Assembly: GCA_032586195.1 (NCBI GenBank)
Contig: JAWHQP010000002.1
Location: 186,001 to 250,000, forward strand
Reading direction: 5' to 3'
Source: JAWHQP01 sp032586195
Lineage (GTDB): Bacteria; Pseudomonadota; Gammaproteobacteria; Enterobacterales; Pasteurellaceae
DNA length: 64,000 nucleotides
Position 1 is the stretch's first letter. The number at the start of each line of letters is the position of its first letter. Below the pieces are notes generated by a model. It did no database searches. It worked only from the letters and a program-made list of their open reading frames with translations, and was not told where the DNA came from. Positions 17,531-26,964 of this stretch are shown here, in pieces. The position numbers and the translations under genes are program-made.

Positions 17531-18550
17531 TTATTTCACTTTAATAATCCATCCTTCCGGTGCGGGTTTGTCACCGAATTGAATACCGACCAATTCATCG
17601 TAAAGTTTGTGGGTAACCGGACCTACCTCGGTTTCCGAATAGAATACGTGAAAATTGTCACCATCCTGAATACCACCGATTGGTGTGATTACGGCAGCCG
17701 TGCCGCACGCACCCGCCTCGGCAAATTGATCGAGTTGATCTACGTAAACATCGCCTTCAATCGCTTCCATGCCTAAACGTTCTTTCGCTAAATAGAGTAA
17801 CGAGTATTTGGTAATACTGCCTAGAATGGATGGTGAGAGCGGCGTTACGAATTTATTGTCTTTGGTAATACCAAAAAAGTTAGCCGAACCCACTTCTTCA
17901 ATTTTGGTATGTGTAGCGGGATCAAGATAAATGCAGTCCGCGAAATTGTGTGTTTTGGCATATTTACCCGCCAACAGGCTTGCGGCATAGTTTCCGCCTA
18001 CTTTAGCGGCGCCCGTACCATGAGGAGCAGCTCGGTCGTATTCGCGGGAAATAAGGAAATTGTTCGGTTTTAGACCGCCTTTAAAATAAGCGCCCACCGG
18101 GCAGCAGAAAATAGAGAAAATATATTCTTTGGCAGGGTGCACACCGACATTATCACCTACACCGATTAAGAATGGACGTAAATATAAGGTGGCTCCCGTG
18201 CCGTAAGGCGCAACCCATTCTTCATTGGCCTTCACCACCTGTTTGCACGCGTCAACAAACATTTCTACCGGTACGCGCGGCATTAATAAGCGATCGGCAC
18301 TGCGCTGCATGCGTTTTGCGTTTTCATCAGGGCGGAATAAGTTAATTGAACCGTCTTTGGTACGATATGCCTTTAAACCTTCAAAACATTGCTGACCATA
18401 GTGCAGAGCGGTTGAACCCTCGCTGATATGAAGCACGTTGTCTCGAGTCAGCTCGCCTTTCGACCACTCTCCGTTTTTCCAGTAAGCAATATAACGATAG
18501 TCAGTTTTTGTATATCCGAAACCTAAATTTTTCCAGTCAAGATCTTTCAT
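17531..18550 (-). CDS. ilvE: Branched-chain amino acid aminotransferase
   Basis: PLP enzyme of fold type IV that transaminates the 2-keto acids of Val, Ile and Leu. The ATG at 18550 (MKDLDWKNLGFGYTKTDYRY) is preceded by AAGGAC on the sense strand and gives 339 residues; a frame upstream to 18634 is open but lacks support. The PLP lysine lies in GTGAAKVGGNYAASL, with the EEVGSANFFGI motif downstream. It belongs to the longer BCAT subgroup rather than the 309-residue E. coli type. It ends at the terminator shared with cra. Confidence 0.95.
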   Translation of the reverse strand: MKDLDWKNLGFGYTKTDYRYIAYWKNGEWSKGELTRDNVLHISEGSTALHYGQQCFEGLKAYRTKDGSINLFRPDENAKRMQRSADRLLMPRVPVEMFVDACKQVVKANEEWVAPYGTGATLYLRPFLIGVGDNVGVHPAKEYIFSIFCCPVGAYFKGGLKPNNFLISREYDRAAPHGTGAAKVGGNYAASLLAGKYAKTHNFADCIYLDPATHTKIEEVGSANFFGITKDNKFVTPLSPSILGSITKYSLLYLAKERLGMEAIEGDVYVDQLDQFAEAGACGTAAVITPIGGIQDGDNFHVFYSETEVGPVTHKLYDELVGIQFGDKPAPEGWIIKVK

Positions 18551-18691
18551 TTTTTGTCCTTTAGTATTTATACGGCAATGCGGTAAATTTACACCATTAT
18601 GGGCAGCTTTTAAACAAAAATTTAAGTGAGACAAGAATTTGTATTAGAGTGAAAGAGGAACTGTGATAGAATGGACCGGTCTTTAGCAGAT

Positions 18692-18875
18692 AAAAAAACA
18701 CCGCTCAAATGAGCGGTGCGTTACGAACCCAAATTTGGGTCTAAAAATATACAGGAAGTTAAAATGAGTAACTAAATCATTACTCGAGTCCGGTTTCCCG
18801 AACAATATGCAAACACAACATAATACTTAAAACAAGCTATCTTAGCTACTAAGGAATGACTCATCATTAAGTACG
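18692..18875 (-). ncRNA. gcvB: GcvB small regulatory RNA
   Basis: The complementary strand upstream of gcvA carries the features of GcvB: a G/U-rich R1-like segment TATGTTGTGTTTGCATATTG (plus 18803-18822), a conserved ACTTCCTGTA block (plus 18750-18759), a 14-base palindrome ACCCAAATTTGGGT (18727-18740), and a final hairpin CACCGCTC/GAGCGGTG (18699-18718) with a U7 tail. Divergent placement from gcvA matches E. coli. GcvB is an Hfq-dependent sRNA repressing many amino-acid and peptide transporter mRNAs. Ends are estimated from promoter and terminator. Confidence 0.92.
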
Positions 18876-18881
18876 GTGCGG

Positions 18882-18910
18882 ATTATATTGAGGTGAGATG
18901 AATTGAACAA
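18882..18910 (-). promoter_or_regulatory. Promoter of gcvB
   Basis: On the complementary strand TTGTTC is followed after 17 bases by a perfect TATAAT (plus 18882-18887). The expected start is about 18875. CTAAT sequences of the kind reported for GcvA sites lie a little further upstream (around 18935). Confidence 0.75.
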
Positions 18911-18998
18911 GCTAGATATTTTAATCTGATACATTAGAAATATTTATCCGAATGGACTTGACTTATTATAGATGAAAAAATCACAAATGGAAAGAAAT

Positions 18999-19898
18999 AT
19001 GTTTAAACGTTTGCCTCCCTTGAATTCATTGAAAGCTTTTGAAAGTGCGGCTAAGCATTTAAGTTTTACAAAAGCGGCGGATGAACTTTTTGTTACGCAG
19101 GCGGCAGTGAGCCATCAAATAAAATTATTAGAAGATTTTTTAGGCATAGCACTTTTTAAACGTAAAAATCGGGCGTTGGAGCTTACCGAAGCAGGGCAGC
19201 AATATTTTGTCGAAATTGCGGCAATGTTGCATAAATTGGCGGATGTGACGGCAAAACTCATGTCACAGGAAAAACATTATCTTGCCATCAGCGTGCCGCA
19301 GACTTTTGCGATTAGCTGGCTGGTGCCGAGACTTCAGGATTTCAATCAACGTTATCCGGAAATCGAAGTGCGAATTAAAGGATCGGAACAGGATGAAGGG
19401 TTACTGAATAATGATATTGATGTCGCGATTTATTACGGGCACGGCAACTGGGATAATCTTCAAGTAGAGCGCTTATCGGAAGAAAAACTGTTGATTTTAG
19501 CTTCCCCTAAATTGTTGGCGGAAAATCCGATTCACGGCAAAGAAGATTTAAAAAAACATACGTTGATCCATGTGCACACCCGCGATAACTGGCTGAATAT
19601 GGCAAATTATCTGCAGCTGGAAGGCTTACAGGTGCAGCATGGCCCGCTGTTTAGTCATACTTTTATGGCGTTACAGGCGGCGGTGCATGGGCAAGGTATT
19701 GTGCTGGCAAACGGTATTTTAGCTCAGCAGGAGATCGACAGTGGTCATTTGCAGATAGTATTGCCGACGGATTTTATGGATTCTAAATCCTTCTATGTGG
19801 TGAATGAGCAAAATAAAATGAACGATCAGCAAATTATCGCCTTTAGAGATTGGATCATTAACGCTATGAAACAAAGCCATAACGAAGCCAAATCATAA
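18999..19898 (+). CDS. gcvA: Glycine cleavage system regulator GcvA (LysR family)
   Basis: The ATG at 18999 (MFKRLPPLNSLKAFESAAKH) has GGAAAG upstream and matches the family start, giving 299 residues; an upstream ATG at 18972 would add nine. Helix-turn-helix KAADELFVTQAAVSHQIKLL near residue 30 and a LysR substrate domain with VDVAIYYGHGNW-like DVAIYYGHGNW follow. GcvA activates or represses gcvTHP according to glycine and purines and activates gcvB. The divergent gcvB confirms the assignment. Confidence 0.95.
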   Translation: MFKRLPPLNSLKAFESAAKHLSFTKAADELFVTQAAVSHQIKLLEDFLGIALFKRKNRALELTEAGQQYFVEIAAMLHKLADVTAKLMSQEKHYLAISVPQTFAISWLVPRLQDFNQRYPEIEVRIKGSEQDEGLLNNDIDVAIYYGHGNWDNLQVERLSEEKLLILASPKLLAENPIHGKEDLKKHTLIHVHTRDNWLNMANYLQLEGLQVQHGPLFSHTFMALQAAVHGQGIVLANGILAQQEIDSGHLQIVLPTDFMDSKSFYVVNEQNKMNDQQIIAFRDWIINAMKQSHNEAKS

Positions 19899-19940
19899 TA
19901 AAATCGGGTCGTGAATAAAATTCATCAGTAAGGAAAAAAT

Positions 19941-21047
19941 TTGAATAAACTCGCATTGTACTGCCGCATTGGCTTTGAGAAGGAAACGGCGGCGGAAATT
20001 AGTGATAAAGCGGCTGCACATGGCATATTTGGCTTTGTCCGCGTGATCGAAAACAGCGGTTACGTGATTTTTGAATGTTATCAAGCGGGCGAGGCCGATC
20101 GGCTGGCGCGTGAATTGTCTTTTAATCAACTGATTTTTGCACGTCAGATGATTGTTGTTTCAGATTTATTGACGGAACTCGATCCGCAAGACCGTATTAC
20201 CCCGATCGTCACTACCTATCAAACGCAGGCTGTGAATGTAGATTTAAGCCACAGCACGGAGCTGTGGGTGGAAACCGCCGATACCAATGAGGCAAAGGAA
20301 CTTTCCACCTTCTGCCGCAAATTTACCGTACCGTTACGCCGGGCGCTGAAAAAACAAAACTGGTTGAATTTCAAGGAAATCAAGGGAAAAACACGAGGCA
20401 TTACGCTGCATATTTTCTTTGTGCAATCTAATGCCTGTTACGTGGGGTATTCCTATAATAACAACCATTCTCCCGATTTTATGGGCATTATGCGGCTGAA
20501 ATTTCCCGGCCAGGCACCTAGCCGTTCCACCCTGAAACTGGAAGAGGCTATTTTAACCTTTATTCCTCGGGAAGAAGAAGCGAAACGCCTGAACGAAACC
20601 ATGTGTGGCGTGGATCTGGGCGCTTGTCCGGGCGGCTGGACTTATCAATTGGTTAAACGCGGCTTATTTGTCTATGCCGTGGATCACGGCAAAATGGCGT
20701 CCAGTCTGCATGATACCGGTCGTATCGAACATTGTCCCGAGGACGGTTTTAAATTCCAACCGCCGAAGCGCCGTCAAATTGATTGGTTAGTTTGTGACAT
20801 GGTAGAACAACCCGGCCGTATTGCCGCTCTTATCGGCAAGTGGCTGATTAACGGCTGGTGCCGCGAAACGATTTTCAACCTGAAACTACCGATGAAAAAA
20901 CGTTATGCCGAAGTACAAAGCTGTTTGCAACAACTCGCCGACAAGCTTAATCGGCACGGTTTGCAGCCTGAAATTCAGGCTAAACATCTTTATCATGATC
21001 GTGAGGAAATCACGGTGCATATTGCGTTGAAACGAATGGAAAATTAA
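19941..21047 (+). CDS. rlmM: 23S rRNA C2498 2'-O-ribose methyltransferase
   Basis: 368 residues, starting at TTG 19941 with AAGGA upstream (19930-19934). An N-terminal THUMP-like domain (residues 1-170) begins MNKLALYCRIGFEKETAAEI, followed by a Rossmann methyltransferase domain with VDLGACPGGWTYQLVKRGLF as SAM site and WLVCDMVEQPGR; the C terminus has FNLKLPMKKRYAE. RlmM methylates 23S rRNA C2498 before ribosome assembly. It is adjacent to gcvA, as in E. coli. An inverted-repeat-rich 150-base gap follows. Confidence 0.96.
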   Translation: MNKLALYCRIGFEKETAAEISDKAAAHGIFGFVRVIENSGYVIFECYQAGEADRLARELSFNQLIFARQMIVVSDLLTELDPQDRITPIVTTYQTQAVNVDLSHSTELWVETADTNEAKELSTFCRKFTVPLRRALKKQNWLNFKEIKGKTRGITLHIFFVQSNACYVGYSYNNNHSPDFMGIMRLKFPGQAPSRSTLKLEEAILTFIPREEEAKRLNETMCGVDLGACPGGWTYQLVKRGLFVYAVDHGKMASSLHDTGRIEHCPEDGFKFQPPKRRQIDWLVCDMVEQPGRIAALIGKWLINGWCRETIFNLKLPMKKRYAEVQSCLQQLADKLNRHGLQPEIQAKHLYHDREEITVHIALKRMEN

Positions 21048-21205
21048 TTGATTCCGAGCCAAGGTGCGGTGTTGACAAAAGCTTTTGCTTTTGAATGTCG
21101 GCTTTGCCGACAGTGCCACAGGCATAGCAATCGTGCCGGCGATTGCGTATAAATCCGGAGTTTTGCGCATTTCAAAAAACTCTTAATTTCAGCACCGCAC
21201 TTTAT

Positions 21206-22075
21206 TTACGCCGTCTCCGCCCGATAGCGAATCAATCCCTCCTGTTGCGTGGTCGCAATGAGGTTGCCGGTTTGATCAAAGATCTGACCGCGGGCAAGAC
21301 CCCGTCCGCCGTAGGCATTATTACTTTCAATGGCGTAGAGCAGCCAGTTATTGATATTCACGTGACGGTGGAACCAGATGCTGTGATCGATAGTGGCGAC
21401 TTTCATACCTTTTTGCAAAAAACCTTTTTCGTGCGGATGCAGCGAGGTAATCAGCGGGTGGAAGTCGGAAAAATATGCCAGTAAGCATTGCTGCACACGG
21501 TGATCAAGCGGCACTTCACCGTTGGCCTTGACCCAGATATACTGCTCGGCGGGCAATTTATGTCCCATGAACGGGTTATTGACGTATTTGGCCCGAATGT
21601 CAAACGGGCGCTCGGCGGTGAATTTATCCCGCACGGCTTCAGGAATATATTGTGCCTGTTGACGTAATAATTCCGCCTCGGAGATAAAATCTGCGGGCGT
21701 TCCTATTTCCGGCATCTTGGCTTGATGCTCAAAACCTTGTTCTTCCACCTGAAATGAAGCCGTCACATGGCAGATCGGCTCACTGTGCTGGAGGGCTTTC
21801 ACCCGCATGGCAGAGAAATTTTGACCTGTCCGCAATACTTCCACATCGTAGATAATCGGATATTGACTGTCGCCGGGAGCAAGAAAATAGGCATGGCACG
21901 AGTGCAGCAGACGATCAAACGGCGCAACCTGAATGGCGGCCGAAAGCGCCTGAGCCACCACTTGACCGCCGAATACCTGACGAAAACCTAAATCCTGGCA
22001 AGCGCCGCGGAATAGATGATCATCAATTTTTTCTAATTTCAATAGACTAATAAGTTTATCCAGTACATCTGACAT
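21206..22075 (-). CDS. tesB: Acyl-CoA thioesterase II
   Basis: The start at 22075 (MSDVLDKLISLLKLEKID) is preceded by AGGAG at good spacing and gives 289 residues, the family length. Two hotdog domains: the N-terminal half with FRGACQDLGFRQVFGGQVVA and the C-terminal half with ATIDHSIWFHRHVNINNWLL carrying the catalytic Asp, ending GLARGQIFDQTGNLIATTQQ. TesB hydrolyses a broad range of acyl-CoAs. An uptake signal lies just after the gene at 21194-21202. Single gene. Confidence 0.96.
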   Translation of the reverse strand: MSDVLDKLISLLKLEKIDDHLFRGACQDLGFRQVFGGQVVAQALSAAIQVAPFDRLLHSCHAYFLAPGDSQYPIIYDVEVLRTGQNFSAMRVKALQHSEPICHVTASFQVEEQGFEHQAKMPEIGTPADFISEAELLRQQAQYIPEAVRDKFTAERPFDIRAKYVNNPFMGHKLPAEQYIWVKANGEVPLDHRVQQCLLAYFSDFHPLITSLHPHEKGFLQKGMKVATIDHSIWFHRHVNINNWLLYAIESNNAYGGRGLARGQIFDQTGNLIATTQQEGLIRYRAETA

Positions 22076-22136
22076 TATTTTATCTCCTTCAAATATCATT
22101 TTAAGCTTAATATTTAAGCATTCAACGGTAAAAAAT

Positions 22137-22165
22137 TTGCAATAAAAACAGGCTTATTGCATAAT
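22137..22165 (+). promoter_or_regulatory. Putative promoter of the 4.5S RNA gene
   Basis: TTGCAA (22137-22142), a 17-base spacer and CATAAT (22160-22165) predict a start near 22172, about 20 bases before the mature 5' end, which would then be processed. Confidence 0.6.
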
Positions 22166-22193
22166 ACGAACCCTTAACCGTCGGTTAATTCTA

Positions 22194-22306
22194 TGGGAAT
22201 CTTTTCGGTCTCTCGCAATGGTGTCTGGTTTACTCGGTCAGGTTCGGAAGAAAGCAGCCAAAGTCAGAATTTCTGTGTGCCGAGAACTTGCTGGGGAGAT
22301 TCCCGC
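22194..22306 (+). ncRNA. ffs: 4.5S RNA (bacterial signal recognition particle RNA)
   Basis: The core GGTCAGGTTCGGAAGAAAGC followed by AGCC (about 22236-22259) is the conserved SRP domain IV with its GGAA-type tetraloop and symmetric loop. The ends GGGAATCT (22195-22202) and AGATTCCC (22297-22304) pair perfectly to close the rod. The RNA binds Ffh and directs nascent membrane proteins to FtsY. The gene converges on cydC, whose stop is only about 17 bases away, and no T-run terminator is visible. Confidence 0.95.
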
Positions 22307-22322
22307 CCGATGAATTTCCCCG

Positions 22323-24065
22323 TCAAATCCGATTGACCAATCCCTTAAAGAATCCTTCCGGTTTCGCCATTAATTCTGTGTAGCTACCTTGTTCCATTAA
22401 ACGGCTCTCATCAATTATGCATATGCGATCGAATTGTTCGATCAGGCTTAAGCGATGCGTTACCATCAATAGCGTTTTATGTCGGCTGTGCTGTAAGATC
22501 AAGCGGAGCACTTGGCGTTCCGTTTCGCGATCCAGACCTTCCGTCGGTTCGTCCAACAGCAGAATCGGAGCATCGTTCAGCAATACACGCGCTAATCCCA
22601 AACGGCGTTGTTCACCGCCGGAAAGCGGGCGTCCACCGTCGCCGAGCCAAATATCCAAACCCTGCGGCTGTGTTGCCAGATTATTTAATCCCACGCGGTT
22701 CAGCACTTCCAGCATTACGCTATCTTCAATTTTTTCCGCGCCGGCGATTTGCAGATTATTGCGTAACGTATCACTGAAAGTGTGCACGCGTTGGGTTAAA
22801 AAACAGAATTGTTGCCGCAAACAGGATTCAGTGTAACCCGCAATCGGTTGATCGGCTAATAGAATTTGCCCCTGATTCGGTTCGTAATTGCGCACCAGAA
22901 GTTGCAGTAAGGTGGATTTGCCGCTGCCGGTTTTGCCCAGAATAGCGATTTTTTCCCCTGCCTTTACAGTCAGGGAAAAATCCTGCAATGCGAGATTGCT
23001 GTGATCGGGATAATGAAAATTCACATGCTCGATATTGAGCAAAACTCGCTTTTTTGACACCGCACTTTCAACCCGCTCTAGGGTTCCGGTAAATTGCACG
23101 GGCGGAGTCTGATCGGTAATTTCACTGACACGCTCGGCGGAAGCTATCACTTGTCCGATATGTAAGAACGCCGATCCTATCGGCATCAGCATTTCAAAGG
23201 AAGCGAGGGCGGCGAAAGCGAACAGGGCGATGAAAGCGGCTTTGTATATGCCTTCGCCTAAATCTGCTTCAGCGGCGAACCATAGCGTAAACGCCAGCAA
23301 CAGGCCGTTTGCGAACAGCAGAACAGCGGTGGATAATCCCGCCAGATTTGCTTCGCGCTGCTGATAGGTTTGCCATTGTCGTTCCGTGCGGTTGAGCTGA
23401 TCGCGCACCTTTTGTTCCGCGTTAAATAGCAACAATTCCGCCTGAGCCTGGATAAACTCCACAAATTGTGAACGATAGGCGGAACGTGCGGCGGTAAGGT
23501 CGGCGCCGAATTTTCTGCCCAGACGGTAAAACAGGGCCGGGATAACCAGTAACAAAACCAACAGGGTTATGCCGATAAAAAGGGCAAGCGGCACATTAAT
23601 AAAACTTAACCCGATAGTCATGCCGATAATAACAATAATCGCGCTGATAAAGGGCGCCAGCAGGCGCAGATAGAGGCTGTCAAGGGTATCTACGTCTGCC
23701 ACTAAACGGTTTAGCAGATCGGAATTGCGATAACGATTAAGCACGGCGGGGCTTAATGGAATGATTTTGCTGAACACCAGCACTCGCAGCTTCGCCAGAA
23801 TGCGGAAAGTCGCGTCATGAGTGACCACTTTTTCCACATAGCGGGCAGCGGTGCGGCCGATTGCCAGACCACGTACGCTGGCGGAAGGATAGAAGAAATT
23901 GAACAGCGTACCGATACCGGCGATAGCGGTTGCCGCCAAGAACCAGCCGGAGAGGGTTAATAGCCCGAGGCTGGAACTTAAGCCCAGAATCATCAGAAAC
24001 ACACCCAACAGCAAGGGAAATTTGGCGTATTTGAATAAACGTAAAAAGGGGAGTAAAGCACGCAT
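22323..24065 (-). CDS. cydC: Glutathione/cysteine exporter subunit CydC
   Basis: 580 residues: an ABC exporter half-transporter with six transmembrane segments (residues 15-300) followed by the ATPase domain with Walker A GKTGSGKST, signature LSGGEQRRLGLARVLL and Walker B ILLLDEPTEGLD. CydDC is a heterodimer exporting thiols to the periplasm (and binding heme), needed for assembly of cytochrome bd. The start overlaps the cydD stop codon by one base, so translation is coupled. An uptake signal lies inside at 23059. Confidence 0.96.
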   Translation of the reverse strand: MRALLPFLRLFKYAKFPLLLGVFLMILGLSSSLGLLTLSGWFLAATAIAGIGTLFNFFYPSASVRGLAIGRTAARYVEKVVTHDATFRILAKLRVLVFSKIIPLSPAVLNRYRNSDLLNRLVADVDTLDSLYLRLLAPFISAIIVIIGMTIGLSFINVPLALFIGITLLVLLLVIPALFYRLGRKFGADLTAARSAYRSQFVEFIQAQAELLLFNAEQKVRDQLNRTERQWQTYQQREANLAGLSTAVLLFANGLLLAFTLWFAAEADLGEGIYKAAFIALFAFAALASFEMLMPIGSAFLHIGQVIASAERVSEITDQTPPVQFTGTLERVESAVSKKRVLLNIEHVNFHYPDHSNLALQDFSLTVKAGEKIAILGKTGSGKSTLLQLLVRNYEPNQGQILLADQPIAGYTESCLRQQFCFLTQRVHTFSDTLRNNLQIAGAEKIEDSVMLEVLNRVGLNNLATQPQGLDIWLGDGGRPLSGGEQRRLGLARVLLNDAPILLLDEPTEGLDRETERQVLRLILQHSRHKTLLMVTHRLSLIEQFDRICIIDESRLMEQGSYTELMAKPEGFFKGLVNRI

Positions 24066-25843
24066 TAATTAATATCCTGTGTCCGTTGCGTCAGCAGTTC
24101 GGCAAAATAACCTTGCCGTTGTAACTGGGCAAAATTGCCTTGTTGTACGATTTGCCCTTGCTGCATGACCAAAATTTGATCGCATTGTTTTAAATCTTCA
24201 ATGCGGTGGGTAATCATTAGGGTGGTTTGCGTTGCCGCCATCTGATTCAATGCCTGCAGCACTTGATTTTCCGATTGAGCGTCAAGGCTGGCGGTAGGTT
24301 CGTCCAATAACAGTAATTTTCCTTTGCGCAATAAGGCGCGGGCAATCGCCAGGCGTTGGGCTTGTCCCACGGAAACGCCTAGGCCGCCGTCTCTGATTTC
24401 CGCATTCAGTCCGATTTTATCGGTGAATTCTTTCGCCTTAGCTTGGCTTAAAGCCTGTTCAATTTGTTCATCGGAAACCTGCGGATCACCTAATAACAGA
24501 TTTTCTTTAATCGTGCCTTGCAGCAGTAACGGGTTCTGTCCCACCCAGGCGATGTGATTTCGCCATTGACTTAAATCCAGCTGATTTAATTCCACGCCGT
24601 TAATTTTGAGTGAACCCCGATAAGGCAGAAAACCCAATAGGGCATTCATCAACGAGGTTTTGCCCGCACCGCTTTGCCCTACTAAAGCGGTGTGACTGTA
24701 AGCGGGGAGTGTAAAGGTGAGCGGCCGGGTGAGCGGTTCGCCTTGAACGGACAGCACTACGAGGTTTTCCACCCGAATTTCAAAAACTCGGTTTTTCAGC
24801 ACCGCGCTTTGCACTTCTTGCGGGGCAAGTTGCCCTTGTGCCATGAAATTGTCCTGTTCTAAGAATTCCACAATCACGTCTGCCGCCCCGATTCCCGCGG
24901 AGCGATCGTGATAATAGGTGCCGAGATCCCGCAACGGCTGATAAAATTCAGGGGCAAGAATCAAACAGAAAAAGCCTGCAAACAGCGTAAGCGGCATGCC
25001 ATAGGAGCCGAAGTCAATCTGTCCCAGATAGCTGAAACCGAAATACACCGCCATAATAGCGATGGAAATGGAGGTGAAAAATTCCAACACGGCAGAGGAC
25101 AGGAACGCCATTTTCAGTACGTCCATGGTGGTTTTGCGGTAATCTTCCGTACTGGTTTCGATATGACGGGTTTGGGCAACGGCGTGGTTAAACAGACGTA
25201 AGGTTTCCAAACCCGTGAGGCGATCCAAAAACTGAGCACTCAGGCGGGCCAGCGTTGCCATGTTTTTCTGGCTGCTATCGGCGGCGGCAATCCCGACCAA
25301 AATCATAAAAACGGGAATCAGCGGCGCTGTTCCCAGCAGAATAAGTCCTGCCGCCCAGTTAATCGGGAATATCGCAATCAGAATAACCAGCGGGGCGATA
25401 ACAGATAGCATTTGCTGAGGGATATAGCGGGCGTAGAAATTATGCAGATTTTCCACCTGTTCCAGCATAATACTCGCCCAGCTGCCGGCCGGTTTGTTGT
25501 TGATTGTGGCAGGGCCGACCTCATGGATTTTATGCAGGATTTGCTGACGTAAAATATTGCGTAATTGCCGGCCGCACTTGAAACCGATTCTTTCCCGCAG
25601 CCATAAGATTAACGCCCGCACAGCAAATCCCATCACTAAACCTACGAAATACGGCAGCAGTTGGGTCCGTGGCGTGTTGAGCATAACAAATTCATGCAGC
25701 AGGCTGGCGAGTAACCAGGTTTGCATGACTAAAATCACGGAGGAAACGGAAGCCAAGAGAGTATTCAGATTCAGCAGTTTTTTTACGGGCTGCTGTTGAG
25801 CTCGCAGCCATTTAAACAGATATTTTTGTCGAGACTTTTCCAT
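24065..25843 (-). CDS. cydD: Glutathione/cysteine exporter subunit CydD
   Basis: 592 residues: transmembrane part (residues about 20-320) and ATPase with Walker A GQSGAGKTS, signature VSVGQAQRLAIARALL and Walker B LLLLDEPTASLD. The signature SVGQAQ replaces the common LSGGQ, as in known CydD proteins. It is the partner of CydC in thiol export and cytochrome bd assembly. The trxB-cydD-cydC order agrees with E. coli, but here trxB is followed by a clear terminator before cydD. Confidence 0.96.
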   Translation of the reverse strand: MEKSRQKYLFKWLRAQQQPVKKLLNLNTLLASVSSVILVMQTWLLASLLHEFVMLNTPRTQLLPYFVGLVMGFAVRALILWLRERIGFKCGRQLRNILRQQILHKIHEVGPATINNKPAGSWASIMLEQVENLHNFYARYIPQQMLSVIAPLVILIAIFPINWAAGLILLGTAPLIPVFMILVGIAAADSSQKNMATLARLSAQFLDRLTGLETLRLFNHAVAQTRHIETSTEDYRKTTMDVLKMAFLSSAVLEFFTSISIAIMAVYFGFSYLGQIDFGSYGMPLTLFAGFFCLILAPEFYQPLRDLGTYYHDRSAGIGAADVIVEFLEQDNFMAQGQLAPQEVQSAVLKNRVFEIRVENLVVLSVQGEPLTRPLTFTLPAYSHTALVGQSGAGKTSLMNALLGFLPYRGSLKINGVELNQLDLSQWRNHIAWVGQNPLLLQGTIKENLLLGDPQVSDEQIEQALSQAKAKEFTDKIGLNAEIRDGGLGVSVGQAQRLAIARALLRKGKLLLLDEPTASLDAQSENQVLQALNQMAATQTTLMITHRIEDLKQCDQILVMQQGQIVQQGNFAQLQRQGYFAELLTQRTQDIN

Positions 25844-25896
25844 ACAGGCTAGGATTTATTCCATTAGGTCAAAAATAAGAAAACAGGAAATAGAAA

Positions 25897-25931
25897 AACC
25901 TTACCCATTTTAAGGTGAAATGGGTAAGGTT
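25897..25931 (-). terminator. Terminator of trxB
   Basis: AACCTTACCCATTT (25897-25910) pairs perfectly with AAATGGGTAAGGTT (25918-25931). On the trxB sense strand it is followed by TTTTTC. Confidence 0.85.
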
Positions 25932-25936
25932 AAATA

Positions 25937-26893
25937 TTATACCGTTTGGGCATCTAAAAAGCGTTCGGCATCCAGGGCCGCCATGCAGCCCGTGCCGGCA
26001 GAGGTAATGGCCTGACGATAGTTATAATCCATTACATCGCCCGCGGCAAATACCCCTTCTACGGAAGTGGCGGTGGCATTGCCGTTTAAGCCTGACTTCA
26101 CAACGATATAACCGTTGTTGAGCTCAAGCTGGCCTTGGAAAATTTCCGTGTTCGGCGCATGGCCGATCGCCACAAATAAGCCGTCGATTTTCACTTCTTC
26201 GCTGTGATCGGTTTGGGTATCACGCAGCCGAAGCCCCGTTACGCCCATATTATCACCCAGCACTTCATCCAGAGTGCGATGGGTGTGCAGGATAATTTTT
26301 CCTTCTTCTACTTTTTTATTTAAACGATCGATGAGAATTTTCTCTGCGCGGAAGCTGTCACGGCGGTGTACTAAATGTACTTCGCTGGCGATATTAGCCA
26401 AATATAAGGCTTCTTCCACGGCGGTATTACCGCCGCCGATGACCGCAACGGGCTTATTGCGATAGAAAAAACCGTCGCAAGTGGCGCAGGCCGACACGCC
26501 GCGGCCTTTATAGGCCTCTTCCGATTCTAACCCTAGATAACGGGCGGAAGCTCCTGTGGCGATAATTAGAGCGTCGCAGCTGAAGGTATTCACATCACCA
26601 TATAATTTGAACGGGCGTGAAGATAAATCGACCCGGTTAATATGGTCAAACACAATTTCCGTTTCAAATTTTTCCGCATGCTGTAGCATACGCTGCATTA
26701 ATTCGGGCCCCGTCGTATCACCAAAATCACCCGGCCAGTTTTCGATTTCTGTGGTGGTGGTTAATTGCCCGCCTTGCTGCAAACCGGTCACCAGAACAGG
26801 CTTTAAATTGGCACGTGCCGCATAAATCGCAGCAGTGTAACCCGCGGGGCCGGAACCTAAAATAAGTAATTTGCTGTGTTTAATATCTGACAT
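25937..26893 (-). CDS. trxB: Thioredoxin reductase
   Basis: 318 residues. FAD motif LLILGSGPAGYTAAIYAA at the N terminus, redox site SACATCDGFFYRN with the CATC active cysteines near residue 136, NADPH motif VIGGGNTAVEEALYLANIA, and C-terminal FAD motif GVFAAGDVMDYNYRQAITSA. TrxB uses NADPH to reduce thioredoxin in the cytoplasm. It lies 71 bases after cnoX and before cydDC, a redox-themed cluster. Confidence 0.97.
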   Translation of the reverse strand: MSDIKHSKLLILGSGPAGYTAAIYAARANLKPVLVTGLQQGGQLTTTTEIENWPGDFGDTTGPELMQRMLQHAEKFETEIVFDHINRVDLSSRPFKLYGDVNTFSCDALIIATGASARYLGLESEEAYKGRGVSACATCDGFFYRNKPVAVIGGGNTAVEEALYLANIASEVHLVHRRDSFRAEKILIDRLNKKVEEGKIILHTHRTLDEVLGDNMGVTGLRLRDTQTDHSEEVKIDGLFVAIGHAPNTEIFQGQLELNNGYIVVKSGLNGNATATSVEGVFAAGDVMDYNYRQAITSAGTGCMAALDAERFLDAQTV

Positions 26894-26964
26894 AAAGATC
26901 CTTATTTTGTGAAAAATTGTGTGCCATTATAGAACGTTCGTTTATTGAATGCCATTAGTCGAAA

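Noticed and set aside
18550..18634. N-terminal extension of ilvE.
   Set aside because: The downstream ATG at 18550 has a good AAGGAC site and the start matches the family; the extension has no counterpart.
21048..21205. Small hairpins and palindromes after rlmM, such as GTCGGCTTTGCCGAC.
   Set aside because: No T-run or repeated family elsewhere in the window; I could not support a terminator or REP-type element.
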